Below are positions 13,705 through 22,490 of a DNA stretch of 32,714 bases, piece by piece. The position numbers were made by a program, and so were the translations under genes. Below the pieces are notes generated by a model, which was given only the letters and a program-made list of their open reading frames with translations, searched no databases and was not told the origin of the DNA. The first letter of the stretch is position 1; each line of letters begins with the position of its first letter. Source of the DNA: CAZKXX01 sp964556705 (lineage in GTDB: Bacteria > Acidobacteriota > Terriglobia > UBA7540); NCBI GenBank assembly GCA_964556705.1, contig CAZKXX010000038.1, forward strand, positions 1 through 32,714, in the 5' to 3' direction.

Positions 13705-15009
13705 CTACACGTTTTCCAGCGCCAGTTCAAGGTCCCGAATAATGTCGTGCCAGTCCTCAAGGCCAACCGAAATCCGGACTCCCTCCGGATCGAGGCCCAG
13801 TTCGCGCTTCCGTTCATTCGGAAGCGCAGAATGGGTCATCGAGAACGGGTGCTCGATGAGCGTTTTGATCTGTCCCAGGCTGACGGCAAGAGTAACGGTG
13901 TAGGCGTGCTCCGCGAGGTAATCCACGAGCCTTTCGGCGCGGGACACCCCACCGTCATCCGGCTTCAGAACGAAATAGAGCATGCTCCCCGGTGCAAACT
14001 TTCCGTCGGGATCGCTCATCTGCGCATGAGCAAGTTCCTTCTGGGTGAAGCACTCCGCGCCCGGATACTGGACGGAAGCAACCTTGGGGTGCTGGCAAAG
14101 AAATCGGGCCACATGCATTGCTGTTTTCTGCTGGTTCGCCATGCGGGCGGCGAGAGTCGGCAGCCCATAGACAAGAATCGCCCAGGCGCTACGCGGCGTC
14201 AAAACCCCGCCGAAGTCCTTTCGGAAAAGCATCAAGCGCCCGTACCAGTCGGCCGAGGTCACGACCGCGCCGCCCATGTCCGTCCCGAAGCCTCCGACGC
14301 CTTTGGTCAGACTTTCGACAACCAGGTCGGCGCCGAGCCGTAGGGGCCGTTGGCAGTAGGGTGTCGCGAAGGTGTTGTCCACCATGACGAGGAGGCGATT
14401 CGCCTCGCTCCGGCCCGCGTTGAGGGTGTCCGCGACCCGACGAATCGCTCCGACGTCGATCAGCTCCATCGTCGGGTTGACAGGCGTTTCGAAGTAAAGG
14501 GCTCGCGTTTCAGGCCGCACCTGCTCGGCCAGGGTCTCTGCCCTCCGGAAGTCTGCGAAGCGCGCCCCCATGCCGAAGCGCGGCAGCCAGTTGGTCATCA
14601 GGCTGTACGTGCATCCGTAGAGGACGTCGTGCGCCAGCACCTCCTGGCCTTGCCTGAGAGCCACACTCAGCGCGGCGCTGATCGCCGCCATGCCGCTCGC
14701 AAAGCTGACGCAGACCTCGCCGCCTTCCGCGTAAGCGAGGTTCTCCTCCAACATCCCGCGGGTGGGCTCGTCGAGCCGGTCGTAGATGTAGATGGGAATA
14801 TGCCCGCTCAGCGCTTCTTCGGCGGAAGCGAACTGCACGAATCCCTGCGCTCCGCGGTGAAGGGACGACAGGCGAAACGTCGCGGAGTGTGAAATGGGTG
14901 GAACAACGTGGTGGTCGAAATCCCACTTCTTGCTCTCAAAATTGCCGTGGATGAGATGGGTCCGCAGCCGGTAGTCTTCCTTCCGGCGATGCCGCTTCCG
15001 AGTCTCCAT
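13705..15009 (-). CDS. Cys/Met-metabolism PLP-dependent enzyme (trans-sulfuration family)
   Basis: This is a 434-residue protein from the ATG at 15009, which follows a strong GGAGGTG ribosome-binding site; an upstream in-frame GTG at 15057 is rejected. The fold-type I features are clear: the GMAAI phosphate-binding region near 106, the cofactor-ring Asp 211 (MVDNTFATP) and the Schiff-base Lys 236 (VVESLTKGVGG). The family includes cystathionine gamma-synthase, gamma- and beta-lyase, O-acetylhomoserine sulfhydrylase and methionine gamma-lyase, and sequence alone does not choose between them. The usual YSR-x-x-NPT motif reads YDRLDEPT at about 76-83, a noticeable deviation. Nearby sulfur genes support a sulfur amino-acid role. 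Two hairpins lie just upstream. Confidence 0.88.
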   Translation of the reverse strand: METRKRHRRKEDYRLRTHLIHGNFESKKWDFDHHVVPPISHSATFRLSSLHRGAQGFVQFASAEEALSGHIPIYIYDRLDEPTRGMLEENLAYAEGGEVCVSFASGMAAISAALSVALRQGQEVLAHDVLYGCTYSLMTNWLPRFGMGARFADFRRAETLAEQVRPETRALYFETPVNPTMELIDVGAIRRVADTLNAGRSEANRLLVMVDNTFATPYCQRPLRLGADLVVESLTKGVGGFGTDMGGAVVTSADWYGRLMLFRKDFGGVLTPRSAWAILVYGLPTLAARMANQQKTAMHVARFLCQHPKVASVQYPGAECFTQKELAHAQMSDPDGKFAPGSMLYFVLKPDDGGVSRAERLVDYLAEHAYTVTLAVSLGQIKTLIEHPFSMTHSALPNERKRELGLDPEGVRISVGLEDWHDIIRDLELALENV

Positions 15010-15026
15010 GTCACACCTCCGTTGCG

Positions 15027-15074
15027 CGAGTTGGCACTCGTCTCTGGAAGGCAGCACGCGGGCTGCCGGAGAGA
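15027..15074 (-). promoter_or_regulatory. Structured 5' leader of the Cys/Met PLP enzyme gene
   Basis: Two adjacent hairpins end about 7 bases before the ribosome-binding site. The outer one (15041-15074) has stems TCTCT/AGAGA and GGCAGC/GCTGCC with a small internal loop. The inner one (15027-15040) is CGAGT-4 bases-ACTCG. I could not match it to SAM-I, SAM-II or SAH riboswitch consensus, so the class, if any, is unknown. Confidence 0.4.
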
Positions 15075-15140
15075 TCCTGTTCAGCGGAGAAAAGACCTGT
15101 TGTGGGACTTATTGTCAGAGCAGCGCAGGGGAGTGAGCCG

Positions 15141-16109
15141 CTACGGTCCGACCACCGGATTGCTCAGCGTTCCGATCTGTTCGATGGTCACGCTCACGCG
15201 GTCGCCGGGCTTCAAATAGACCGGCGGCTGGCGGTAGTGCCCCACGCCGCCCGGAGTGCCGGTCATCAAGATGTCGCCGGGCTCCCACGTCATGGACTGC
15301 GACAGGTAGCTGATGAGAAAAGGAATTTTGAAGATCAGCTCGCGCGTGTTCGAGTCCTGCATCGTCTGGCCGTTCAACGTGAGCGAAATGCGCAGGTTGT
15401 CAGGGTCGGAAACTCCGTCGCGCGTGACAAACCAAGGGCCCATCGGCCCGAACGTATCGCAACTTTTTCCGCGGAACCACTGCCGGTCGCCGTACTGCAT
15501 GTCGCGCGCGCTCACGTCGTTCATCACGGTAAATCCCGCGACATAATCCCAAGCCTCTTCTTCGGAGACCCGTTTCGCGCGCTTCCCAATGACGACGGCG
15601 AACTCGGCTTCGTAGTCTACCTGCGGGGAGTTAATGGGGATTTGAATCGCGTCGCCCGGACCGATAATCGTGTTCGGGCCTTTCAGAAACATGATGGGCT
15701 TGGAGGGCGGCTCCTTCCCCTGCTCGCGGGCGTGGTCGGCGTAGTTGAGGCCGACGGCGCAGACCTTACCGGGCCTGGGAACCGGCGCGCGCAGTCGCGC
15801 CTTGGCAAGCGGAGCAAACAGTGCCTTGTGGGCTTTTCGCGGGTCGAGCGCGCCGGCGAGCGCGGAGATTACCGTCCCCAGTGCGCCGAGCCAGTCCTTG
15901 TCTTGTGCCAGGAGTTCAATCATGTCGCGCGGCGCGGCTCCTTGAACCAGCTTGCGCGCGGCGTTGCGAAACGCCGGGCGCGAGGCCACGAGCCGCGGCA
16001 CGCGACGAGAAGCCAGCAGGGCCAGCACGGCACGTACGTCCACGATGAAATCACCTTCCACCACTCCCACACGATGCTGCCGAGCCGATTCGTAAGTGAC
16101 AAGTTTCAT
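15141..16109 (-). CDS. Fumarylacetoacetate hydrolase (FAH)-family protein
   Basis: This 322-residue protein has a small N-terminal domain (MKLVTYESARQHRVGVVEGD) followed by the FAH catalytic core. GLNYADHAREQ near 120-130 is the family signature. Metal ligands are Glu 167 and Glu 169 (DYEAEFAVVIG) and Asp 198 (NDVSARD). GDILMTGTPGGVGHYRQPP near the end closes the active site. Members hydrolyse or decarboxylate beta-diketo acids such as acylpyruvates, or isomerise products of aromatic ring cleavage. The exact substrate is not predictable. It lies 49 bp after the acetate-kinase-like gene on the same strand. No aromatic degradation genes are nearby, so an acylpyruvase or oxaloacetate-related role is also possible. 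Confidence 0.9.
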   Translation of the reverse strand: MKLVTYESARQHRVGVVEGDFIVDVRAVLALLASRRVPRLVASRPAFRNAARKLVQGAAPRDMIELLAQDKDWLGALGTVISALAGALDPRKAHKALFAPLAKARLRAPVPRPGKVCAVGLNYADHAREQGKEPPSKPIMFLKGPNTIIGPGDAIQIPINSPQVDYEAEFAVVIGKRAKRVSEEEAWDYVAGFTVMNDVSARDMQYGDRQWFRGKSCDTFGPMGPWFVTRDGVSDPDNLRISLTLNGQTMQDSNTRELIFKIPFLISYLSQSMTWEPGDILMTGTPGGVGHYRQPPVYLKPGDRVSVTIEQIGTLSNPVVGP

Positions 16110-16158
16110 CGGGATGCCCGGAACTTGTGATGCCGAGGCGCGCCGTCGATCCCCGGCC

Positions 16159-17340
16159 CTACGCTGCCAGCACGCGCACCGTCTCGCGCGCCACCATCAA
16201 TTCTTCGTTCGTGTAAACAATCAACACCGCAACCGTCGATCCGGATGCGGAGATGACCCGGTCGTCTGAGGAACGCGCGCGGTTCTTCTCCCCGTCGAGC
16301 TGAAGTCCGAGAAATTCCAGGCCGCGGCAGACCTCACCCCGAACCCTCGCCGAATTTTCTCCGATTCCGCCCGCAAACGCCAGTGCGTCGAGCCCGCCCA
16401 TCACGGCGGCGAACGCCCCGATGGATTTGCGAACTTCGTGAACGAGCACCTCGATCGCCAGCGCGGCGCGCGCGTTGCCCCGGTCGGCCGCCTCCTCGAT
16501 GTCGCGCAGGTCGCTCGAGACGCCCGAGATGCCGAGCAATCCCGATTTCTTGCACAGGATTTCCGCCACCTGCGCGGGGCTGAGCTTCTCTTTCTCCATG
16601 ACGTAGAGCGCCGCGAAGGGATCGAGATCGCCCGAGCGCGCCGCGTGTTCGATACCGGACTGCGCGGAGAATCCGAAACTCGTGTCCACGGATTTCCCGT
16701 CCTGGATCGCGCAGATCGAAGACGATCCGCCCAAATGGCAGGAAACCAGCCTCAGTCCCGCCGCCGGCCGGCCGAGAAGTTCCGGCACGCGCTGAGAAAT
16801 ATACCGGTGCGAAGAGCCGTGAAAGCCGTACTTGCGGATCCCGTACTTCTCCTTCCATTCGCAGGGAACTCCGTAGGTTACGGCAGGTTCGGGAATCGTC
16901 GCATGAAAGCCCGGCTCGAACACGGCGACCATCGGAACGCCCGGCAGGACTTCGCGGAAGATCTCCATCGCCTGGATGTAGACGGGATTGTGCACGGGCG
17001 CGACGGGAACGAACTCGCGCATGGCAGCGAGGAGGTTGTCATCCACGACGAAGCTCCCGCGGTATCGCGGCCCGCCGTGCACGGCCTTGAAACCGACGGC
17101 GTCAATCGAAGCCGTCTTCGCGGCCTTCAGCCGCTCGATCAAAAGTTGAATTGCCGCGCGATGGTCGGGAATGCGGGCGGTCGTCCGGGTTTCGCCGCCC
17201 TCCGCGTCCCACGTCGTGACTGCCGATTCTTCTCCCCCGATGCGCTCGATCTTGCCGCGCGCCAGCACCCGCTCGCCCCGCATATCGAGAAGCTGATACT
17301 TGAGCGAGGTGGAGCCGAGATTGGGGACGAGGACCTTCAC
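16159..17340 (-). CDS. ackA: Acetate kinase-family acyl kinase
   Basis: This 393-residue ASKHA-fold kinase makes ATP from an acyl phosphate. It starts with GTG, overlapping the stop of the phosphate acyltransferase gene by 4 bases (GTGA), so the two are translationally coupled. Family signatures are present: VAVFEPGFHATIPEPA, the YGIRKYGFHGSSHRYIS loop, ARSGDLDP, ISGVSSDLRDIEEA and FAGGIGENSARVR. Two motifs deviate from classical AckA: the N-terminal NLGSTSLKYQ (usually N-x-GSSSLK) and CHLGGSSSI (usually CHLGNGxS). With an upstream partner that looks like phosphate butyryltransferase, the true substrate may be butyryl, propionyl or branched acyl phosphate rather than acetyl phosphate. Confidence 0.9.
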   Translation of the reverse strand: MKVLVPNLGSTSLKYQLLDMRGERVLARGKIERIGGEESAVTTWDAEGGETRTTARIPDHRAAIQLLIERLKAAKTASIDAVGFKAVHGGPRYRGSFVVDDNLLAAMREFVPVAPVHNPVYIQAMEIFREVLPGVPMVAVFEPGFHATIPEPAVTYGVPCEWKEKYGIRKYGFHGSSHRYISQRVPELLGRPAAGLRLVSCHLGGSSSICAIQDGKSVDTSFGFSAQSGIEHAARSGDLDPFAALYVMEKEKLSPAQVAEILCKKSGLLGISGVSSDLRDIEEAADRGNARAALAIEVLVHEVRKSIGAFAAVMGGLDALAFAGGIGENSARVRGEVCRGLEFLGLQLDGEKNRARSSDDRVISASGSTVAVLIVYTNEELMVARETVRVLAA

Positions 17341-18305
17341 GCCGCAGCCCGCTTGGCCTCGCCGCCGCCCTGCCGATGGTGCATGACCAGCAGCGCGAGC
17401 GCGATGGAACGAATCTTGGTCTCCGGCGTCTCGGCGCGCGACAGCAGCACCAGCGGCACGCGGGCGCCGACGACGATGCCGCCCGATTCGCCGCGCGCGA
17501 AATAGAGGATCGCGCGATAGAGAATGTTCGCGGCTTCGATGTCCGGACAGATGAAGACGTCGGTCGCCTCGACGAGGGGACTCCGAATGTTCTTGCGGTC
17601 GGCGGCGAAGCGGCTGAGCGGCACGTCGAGCGCCAGTGGGCCCTCAAGATGTGCGCCCGTAATCTGCCCGCGCCGGTTCATCTGCACGAGCGCGGCGGCA
17701 TCCACCGTGGCCGGCATGTCGGGATTGACGAATTCGAGCGCCGTGAGCAGCGCCACCTTCGGCTCCGCAATTCCAATCGCCTGTGCGACCTCGATGGCGT
17801 TGCGGCAGATATCCGCCTTCTGCGCAAGCGTCGGCGCGATGTTGATGGCGCCGTCCGTCATGATCATCAGGCGGGAAATGTGAGGGACTTGGAAGACAAT
17901 CACCTGGCTTAGCAGGCGGCCGGTGCGCAGCCCCCGTTCTTTGTCGAGTACACCGCGGATCAGGTTCGCCGTCGTGACTTTCCCCTTCATCAGCAGGTGG
18001 GCGCGGCCCTCCCGGACGAGGTCAATGGCCTGGCGGATCGAAGCGTCTTCTCCCGCCGTCGCGACCAGCAACTCGGGTCGTAGGCTGTACCCCGCTTTCT
18101 TCGCCGCGGCTTCGATCTTCTCCGGGGTGCCGACCAGAGTCGCCTGCGCCAGGCCCATCGGCTCGGCTTCTTTCAGCGATTCGAGCACGTCCGGGTCGTG
18201 GGCTTCGACGACCGCGATCTTCGCCGGGCCGAGCGCGCGGGCGCGTTCAACGAGTTCGGTGAGGTTGCGAATCAAATAAGAGTCCTCGCGCAGGGGTGGC
18301 TCCAT
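17337..18305 (-). CDS. Phosphate acyltransferase (phosphate butyryl/acetyltransferase family)
   Basis: This is a 322-residue protein from the ATG at 18305, preceded by GGGGGAGG; the frame is open further upstream but overlaps the previous gene. It belongs to the PTA_PTB superfamily and converts acyl-CoA plus phosphate to acyl phosphate plus CoA. Typical stretches are HLLMKGKVTTANLIRGVLD, RLLSQVIVFQVP, MIMTDGAINIAPTLAQK and ALEFVNPDMPATVDAAALV. The LMKG and ITDGA-like motifs and the short length fit Ptb-type or the MaoC-less part of bifunctional enzymes better than long Pta. The coupled kinase gene completes an acyl-CoA to acid plus ATP route. Confidence 0.88.
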   Translation of the reverse strand: MEPPLREDSYLIRNLTELVERARALGPAKIAVVEAHDPDVLESLKEAEPMGLAQATLVGTPEKIEAAAKKAGYSLRPELLVATAGEDASIRQAIDLVREGRAHLLMKGKVTTANLIRGVLDKERGLRTGRLLSQVIVFQVPHISRLMIMTDGAINIAPTLAQKADICRNAIEVAQAIGIAEPKVALLTALEFVNPDMPATVDAAALVQMNRRGQITGAHLEGPLALDVPLSRFAADRKNIRSPLVEATDVFICPDIEAANILYRAILYFARGESGGIVVGARVPLVLLSRAETPETKIRSIALALLVMHHRQGGGEAKRAAA

Positions 18306-18339
18306 GCCTCCCCCGCGCTCTGGCACGAGAAACCCGCTG

Positions 18340-19575
18340 CTAGCTCGAAGCCGCCGCCTTCTTGAGCACACGATCCACGATGGCTCGGAACTCGCCTTCG
18401 GTGAGGAGGTCTTTCTTCTCGAACGATTTTTCCTTCACCAGGCGGAGCATTTCGAGCATCTGGTCTTCCGTCGCGTCAACGCCCAGCTTCTCGCACCACT
18501 CCTGAATGGAGGGCATCCCGCTGTTCTTTCCGAGAACGATCGAGACCGGCTGCTGGCCGACGAGATCAGGCGCGAACGGCACGAACTCCAGCGGATGCTC
18601 CTTCCTCGCCCGGCGCACGAAGCCCGCCACGATGCCGGACTCGACCTGGTAAAGCATGTCGCCGACAATCGGCCGGTTGCCGGGAATTTTCACCTTCGCC
18701 TTCTCGAGAATGAAGCGCGAGACTTCGCAGAACATCTCGGTCTTGATCCCCACGTCCACCCCGTAGAGGCATTTGAGAGCCAGCACCGTATCTTCGAGCG
18801 GAACGTTTCCGGCGCGCTCGCCGAGCCCCGTCACGGTGACCTGCGCAACGGAAGCACCGGCCGCGAGCGCCGCGATTGTGTTCGCCACTCCCAGGCCGAA
18901 ATCCATGTGGCAGTGAATCTCCACCGGCTTCTTCAACCGCCCGACGACCCGCTTGACGACGTGATAGACCGCTTCCGGCGCGCACCCTCCGAAGCTGTCG
19001 GCGATCGTGTAGGCGTCCATATGGCCCTGCGTGGCCACGGTCTCGGCGATCTCCAGCAGGCGGTCCACTTCCGTGCGCGTCGAATCAATCGTGAAGAAGA
19101 CGGTATAAAGACCCAGCTCTTTGGCCGCGAGCGTCGCCTCGATGGAGGATTTCATCGCGCGGTCCACGGTCCAGCCGTAAGCGTTCTGAATGATATGGTC
19201 GCTCGAAGGAATTTCGACAATCACGCCCGTGCAGCCGCACTCCTTGGCCGCTTTGATGTCTTCCACGATGCAGCGCGCGAAGGAGAAGATTTCGGCCTTC
19301 AGGCCCAGCCCCGCAATCTCTTCGATGGCCGCGCGGTCCTGCGGCGAGACGGCGGGCATGCCGGCCTCGATCCGGTGCACGCCCATGGCGTCCAGGCGCT
19401 TGGCGATTTCGACTTTCTCCTCCTTGCGGAAGACCACGCTCGTCTGCTGCTCACCGTCGCGAAGCGTGACGTCGTGGATCTTGATCTTCGAGGGGAAGTT
19501 GAAGTCCTTGCGGACTTCGGGAAGATAACACCACGGGCTGACGAACCACTGGTCGGTCTTCCAGGGGGTTGCCAT
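18340..19575 (-). CDS. Isopropylmalate/homocitrate synthase-like DRE-TIM enzyme
   Basis: This is a 411-residue protein from the ATG at 19575 with a GGAGG site 6 bases upstream. The catalytic HDVTLRDGEQQ motif lies at 34-44. The metal-binding HCHMDFGLGVAN is near 200-215, and the GLGERAGNVPLEDTV segment places it with the LeuA/NifV/citramalate-synthase side rather than with HMG-CoA lyases. It lacks the C-terminal regulatory domain of true LeuA, so feedback inhibition by leucine is unlikely. It probably condenses acetyl-CoA with a 2-oxo acid, or runs a related retro-aldol reaction. It precedes the phosphate acyltransferase by 34 bp, which suggests a shared acyl-CoA pathway. Confidence 0.87.
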   Translation of the reverse strand: MATPWKTDQWFVSPWCYLPEVRKDFNFPSKIKIHDVTLRDGEQQTSVVFRKEEKVEIAKRLDAMGVHRIEAGMPAVSPQDRAAIEEIAGLGLKAEIFSFARCIVEDIKAAKECGCTGVIVEIPSSDHIIQNAYGWTVDRAMKSSIEATLAAKELGLYTVFFTIDSTRTEVDRLLEIAETVATQGHMDAYTIADSFGGCAPEAVYHVVKRVVGRLKKPVEIHCHMDFGLGVANTIAALAAGASVAQVTVTGLGERAGNVPLEDTVLALKCLYGVDVGIKTEMFCEVSRFILEKAKVKIPGNRPIVGDMLYQVESGIVAGFVRRARKEHPLEFVPFAPDLVGQQPVSIVLGKNSGMPSIQEWCEKLGVDATEDQMLEMLRLVKEKSFEKKDLLTEGEFRAIVDRVLKKAAASS

Positions 19576-19740
19576 AAAATCCTCCGATCGACGACGGACG
19601 AGCACCGGCAAAACTCGGGCTCAAGCGACTCTTCTCGCGTACAGCCGCTTCGCTCAGCGAGGGTTTCGGAACGCGCTAGTTTACCGCAGGCCGGGGCTGC
19701 GCGGCCAGCGTCGAGTTTTTCACGCGTTGACTCCGCTGGC
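19576..19740. other. Gap upstream of the synthase-like gene
   Basis: This 165-base gap holds no supported ORF. On the minus strand a TAAACT hexamer near 19680 could be a -10 element, without a clear -35. No terminator with a T-run was seen after the rhamnosidase gene. Confidence 0.4.
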
Positions 19741-22449
19741 TTATTCCTCGAGCAGATGGAACACGTACGTTCCCGAGCCGACGTCAATTCGAATCGAGCG
19801 TCCCTCCTGCGCGGCGCCCGCGACACCCGGCGTGCCGGGGACGTACCGATTTTTCTCCCAGACGACGCGGTTGCCTTCTCGCACGACGACGTCACCCATT
19901 TCGAGATGCTTGGGAAGTACGACTTGCGCGGTCGAGTTTACGGGCACGGTCACTTCAACCCGGACATCATCCGGTGACTGTTTCCACGAGCACGAAACCC
20001 GCCCGCGCACGGTTTCCGTCGTGGCACTGGCCCAGCCCAGATCGCGCGCCACTTGCGGCGCGATGCGGATGGTCCGATAGCCGGGTGAGGCCGGGTTGAT
20101 GCCGCCCAGCGCGCTGAAGAACCAGTAGCCGACGCTGCCGAGCATGGGATGATTGTGTGAGTTCATTGCCGGTCCGATTTTTTCCTGCCAGATTTCCCAA
20201 AGCGTCGTCGCGCCGCGTTCGATCATGTAGCCCCAGCTCGGGTAGCTGGTTTGCGTCGCGAGCTCGTAAGCCAGGTCCGACCGCCCCACCTGGCTCAGCA
20301 GCCGCATCAGGTATTTGACGCCGATAAAGCCCGTCGTCAGGTGCGTGTTGTGCCGATAGACGATGTTGTTGGTCAGGTGAAAAAGGACCCGACCGCGCTG
20401 GTCGGCGGGGACCAGATCAAAGTAGAGCGCCATGGCGTTCGCGGTCTGCGTCCCGTTGGCGTATTCATTCGCGCGCGCGTTGTAGAACTCCTTGTTGAAC
20501 GCCTCCTTGATCGCCTCGCTGAGTTTCGCGTAGGCCTCAGCGTCGGCCGTGCGGCCGAGCGTCTCGGCCATTCTTCGGAGCAGATTGACGTTCGCGAAGT
20601 AGTACGCCGCGGAGACGAACTCGCCGGGCGTCTTTTCGACGGCGATCCAGTCACCGTAGTTGTAGAAGCGAAGGATGTGGTCCGGCGCGCGGCTGCGCAG
20701 ATACTCGACGTATTTTTTCACGCCCTCGTAGTAGTCCTCGAGAATCCGCCGGTCTCCATACCGTTCGTACATGTACCAGACCAGCAGGGGATAGGCCGTG
20801 CCCCAGGCGGGGTCGGCAGGCCGGCTGCCATACTTGTGCGGGACGGTGTCCGTCACCGTTCCGTCTTCGCCCTGGATGTCGCGAACGTTTCTCAGGAAAT
20901 TTGTGTAAACGGCCGCCGTGTCGAAGTTCAGCATCGCCATTTCCGCCGTCACGTGCGCGTCGCCCATCCAGCCCATGCGCTCGTCGCGCTGGGGGCAGTC
21001 CGTCGGGACGCTGTGCAGGTTGGTCAAGTAGCCCCAGCGGAGAATCCGCTGAATCTGATTGAGCAGCGGGTGCGCGGCCGCAAAACTCCCCAGGGGCTCG
21101 ACGGCCGTGTGAACCACGCGCCCGCGAACGGAATTGAGATCGGGCGTGCCGGGAAAGCCCGTGACTTCGACGTACCGGAAGCCGTGGTAAGTAAACCGTG
21201 GCTCCCAAACTTCCTTCCCCTCTCCCTTCAGGATGTAGATGTCTTCGGCTTTGGCGCGCCGGATGTTTTCGCGGTTGATCGTTCCGTTCTCGTAGATCAA
21301 CTCCGAAAAGCGCATTCTCACCTTCGCGCCGCGCGGCCCGCTCACACGCAGCTCGACCCAGCCGCTGATGTTCTGGCCGAGGTCGAAGACATAAACGCCG
21401 GGCGCCGGGTTCGTCATCTCGCGCGGCACCAGCGTCTCGACCACTCGGATGGGCGGCATCATCTGGGCGGAGAGCACACCGCCGGGTGGTTCGGCCGCCT
21501 GCGCGGCGGGCCACTTTCCGTCGTTGTATCCGGGCTCGTCCCAGCCGGGCGTTTCGAGCCGCGCGTCGTAAACCTCGCCGTCGAAGATGCTGTCTTCAAC
21601 AATCGGCCCGCGCCCCGCTTTCCACGTCGTGTCGCTCACGACGCTCATGCTCTTTCCGCCTTCGAGTTCGATCTTGAGCTGAAGAAGGAAGGCCGGCGAC
21701 TTGAACGGGGTCACAATCGGCGGTCCGAAGCGCTCCGGCGGCACCGCCCAGCCGTTGCCCAGCATCGCGCCCAGAGCGTTCGCGCCCGAGCGCAGATGAG
21801 CGGTGACATCGTAAGTCGAGTAAAGAATCCGCTTCTCGTAGGTGGTCCAACCCGGATCGAGCACATGGTCGCCGACCTTCCGTCCATTTAACCGCAGCTC
21901 GTAATAGCCGAGCGCCGTAACGTAAGCGCGCGCCCGAACGACGCGCCCTTCGAGCTTGAACTCCTTGCGAAGCTGGTTGCCGCCGGCGATCCACGTCCCT
22001 TTCCATTCCTTCGGGTCGAGCAGTCCCATCTCGAAGCGCGCCGGAGCGCTCCACGCGCTGGCGTTTCCCTGCGCGTCCCACCAGCGGACTTTCCACCAAT
22101 ACGTGCGCCCGCTTTCCAGCGGCTTTCCGGCATAAACCACCTGCGCGGATTCGTCCGAAGCTGTGCGCCCGCTATCCCACTGGTCGCCCGCATCGCGGGC
22201 CAGCGTTTCCGGAAGCGTCGCGACGAGCACCTGATAGGCCGTCTGCTTCTGCCCTCGCTGCGCGTGGCTGAGCACCCAGCCGAACCGCGGCGCCCGGACG
22301 TCAATCCCCATCGGATCTTTCAGGTATTCGCATTTCAGCTCGCCCGGCGGCGCCGGACCTTCCGCGGCGCGCGCCGCGCTGGCTCCGCACGCCAGCACGA
22401 TGAAACAGGCCAGACCGACCGCCCGAAGCCGTGCTTGATGAAGGCTCAT
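19741..22449 (-). CDS. Secreted alpha-L-rhamnosidase, glycoside hydrolase family GH78
   Basis: This 902-residue protein starts with a signal peptide (hydrophobic core about residues 10-25, ending near ASAARAAEG). Beta-sandwich domains with a Fn3-like start (VDVRAPRFGWVLSHAQRGQKQ-type opening) cover roughly the first 440 residues. The (alpha/alpha)6 catalytic barrel follows, with the diagnostic DCPQRDERMGWMGDAH near 483 supplying the general acid region and ERGATTLWEIW near 745 holding the likely base Glu. A C-terminal beta domain begins near GGINPASPGYRTIRIAPQ. It releases L-rhamnose from plant or microbial glycans outside the cytoplasm. No rhamnose catabolic genes are adjacent. It lies 26 bp after lutB, which looks like chance juxtaposition. 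Confidence 0.94.
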   Translation of the reverse strand: MSLHQARLRAVGLACFIVLACGASAARAAEGPAPPGELKCEYLKDPMGIDVRAPRFGWVLSHAQRGQKQTAYQVLVATLPETLARDAGDQWDSGRTASDESAQVVYAGKPLESGRTYWWKVRWWDAQGNASAWSAPARFEMGLLDPKEWKGTWIAGGNQLRKEFKLEGRVVRARAYVTALGYYELRLNGRKVGDHVLDPGWTTYEKRILYSTYDVTAHLRSGANALGAMLGNGWAVPPERFGPPIVTPFKSPAFLLQLKIELEGGKSMSVVSDTTWKAGRGPIVEDSIFDGEVYDARLETPGWDEPGYNDGKWPAAQAAEPPGGVLSAQMMPPIRVVETLVPREMTNPAPGVYVFDLGQNISGWVELRVSGPRGAKVRMRFSELIYENGTINRENIRRAKAEDIYILKGEGKEVWEPRFTYHGFRYVEVTGFPGTPDLNSVRGRVVHTAVEPLGSFAAAHPLLNQIQRILRWGYLTNLHSVPTDCPQRDERMGWMGDAHVTAEMAMLNFDTAAVYTNFLRNVRDIQGEDGTVTDTVPHKYGSRPADPAWGTAYPLLVWYMYERYGDRRILEDYYEGVKKYVEYLRSRAPDHILRFYNYGDWIAVEKTPGEFVSAAYYFANVNLLRRMAETLGRTADAEAYAKLSEAIKEAFNKEFYNARANEYANGTQTANAMALYFDLVPADQRGRVLFHLTNNIVYRHNTHLTTGFIGVKYLMRLLSQVGRSDLAYELATQTSYPSWGYMIERGATTLWEIWQEKIGPAMNSHNHPMLGSVGYWFFSALGGINPASPGYRTIRIAPQVARDLGWASATTETVRGRVSCSWKQSPDDVRVEVTVPVNSTAQVVLPKHLEMGDVVVREGNRVVWEKNRYVPGTPGVAGAAQEGRSIRIDVGSGTYVFHLLEE

Positions 22450-22459
22450 CAGGTCACCC

Positions 22460-22490
22460 CATCACTCATCACTTGTCACTGTTCACTGAT
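22460..22490. repeat. Degenerate tandem repeat of TCACT type
   Basis: Four imperfect TCACT/TCACTTG units (tcactcatcacttgtcactgttcactg) fill the short gap between the rhamnosidase start and the lutB end, partly inside the lutB stop region. Confidence 0.5.

Noticed and set aside
15010..15140. SAM or SAH riboswitch upstream of the Cys/Met PLP enzyme
   Set aside because: Hairpins exist, but none of the consensus stretches I remember for these classes is present.
18304..19977. 557-codon plus-strand frame opposite the synthase-like gene
   Set aside because: Shadow frame; the minus strand encodes a clear DRE-TIM enzyme.
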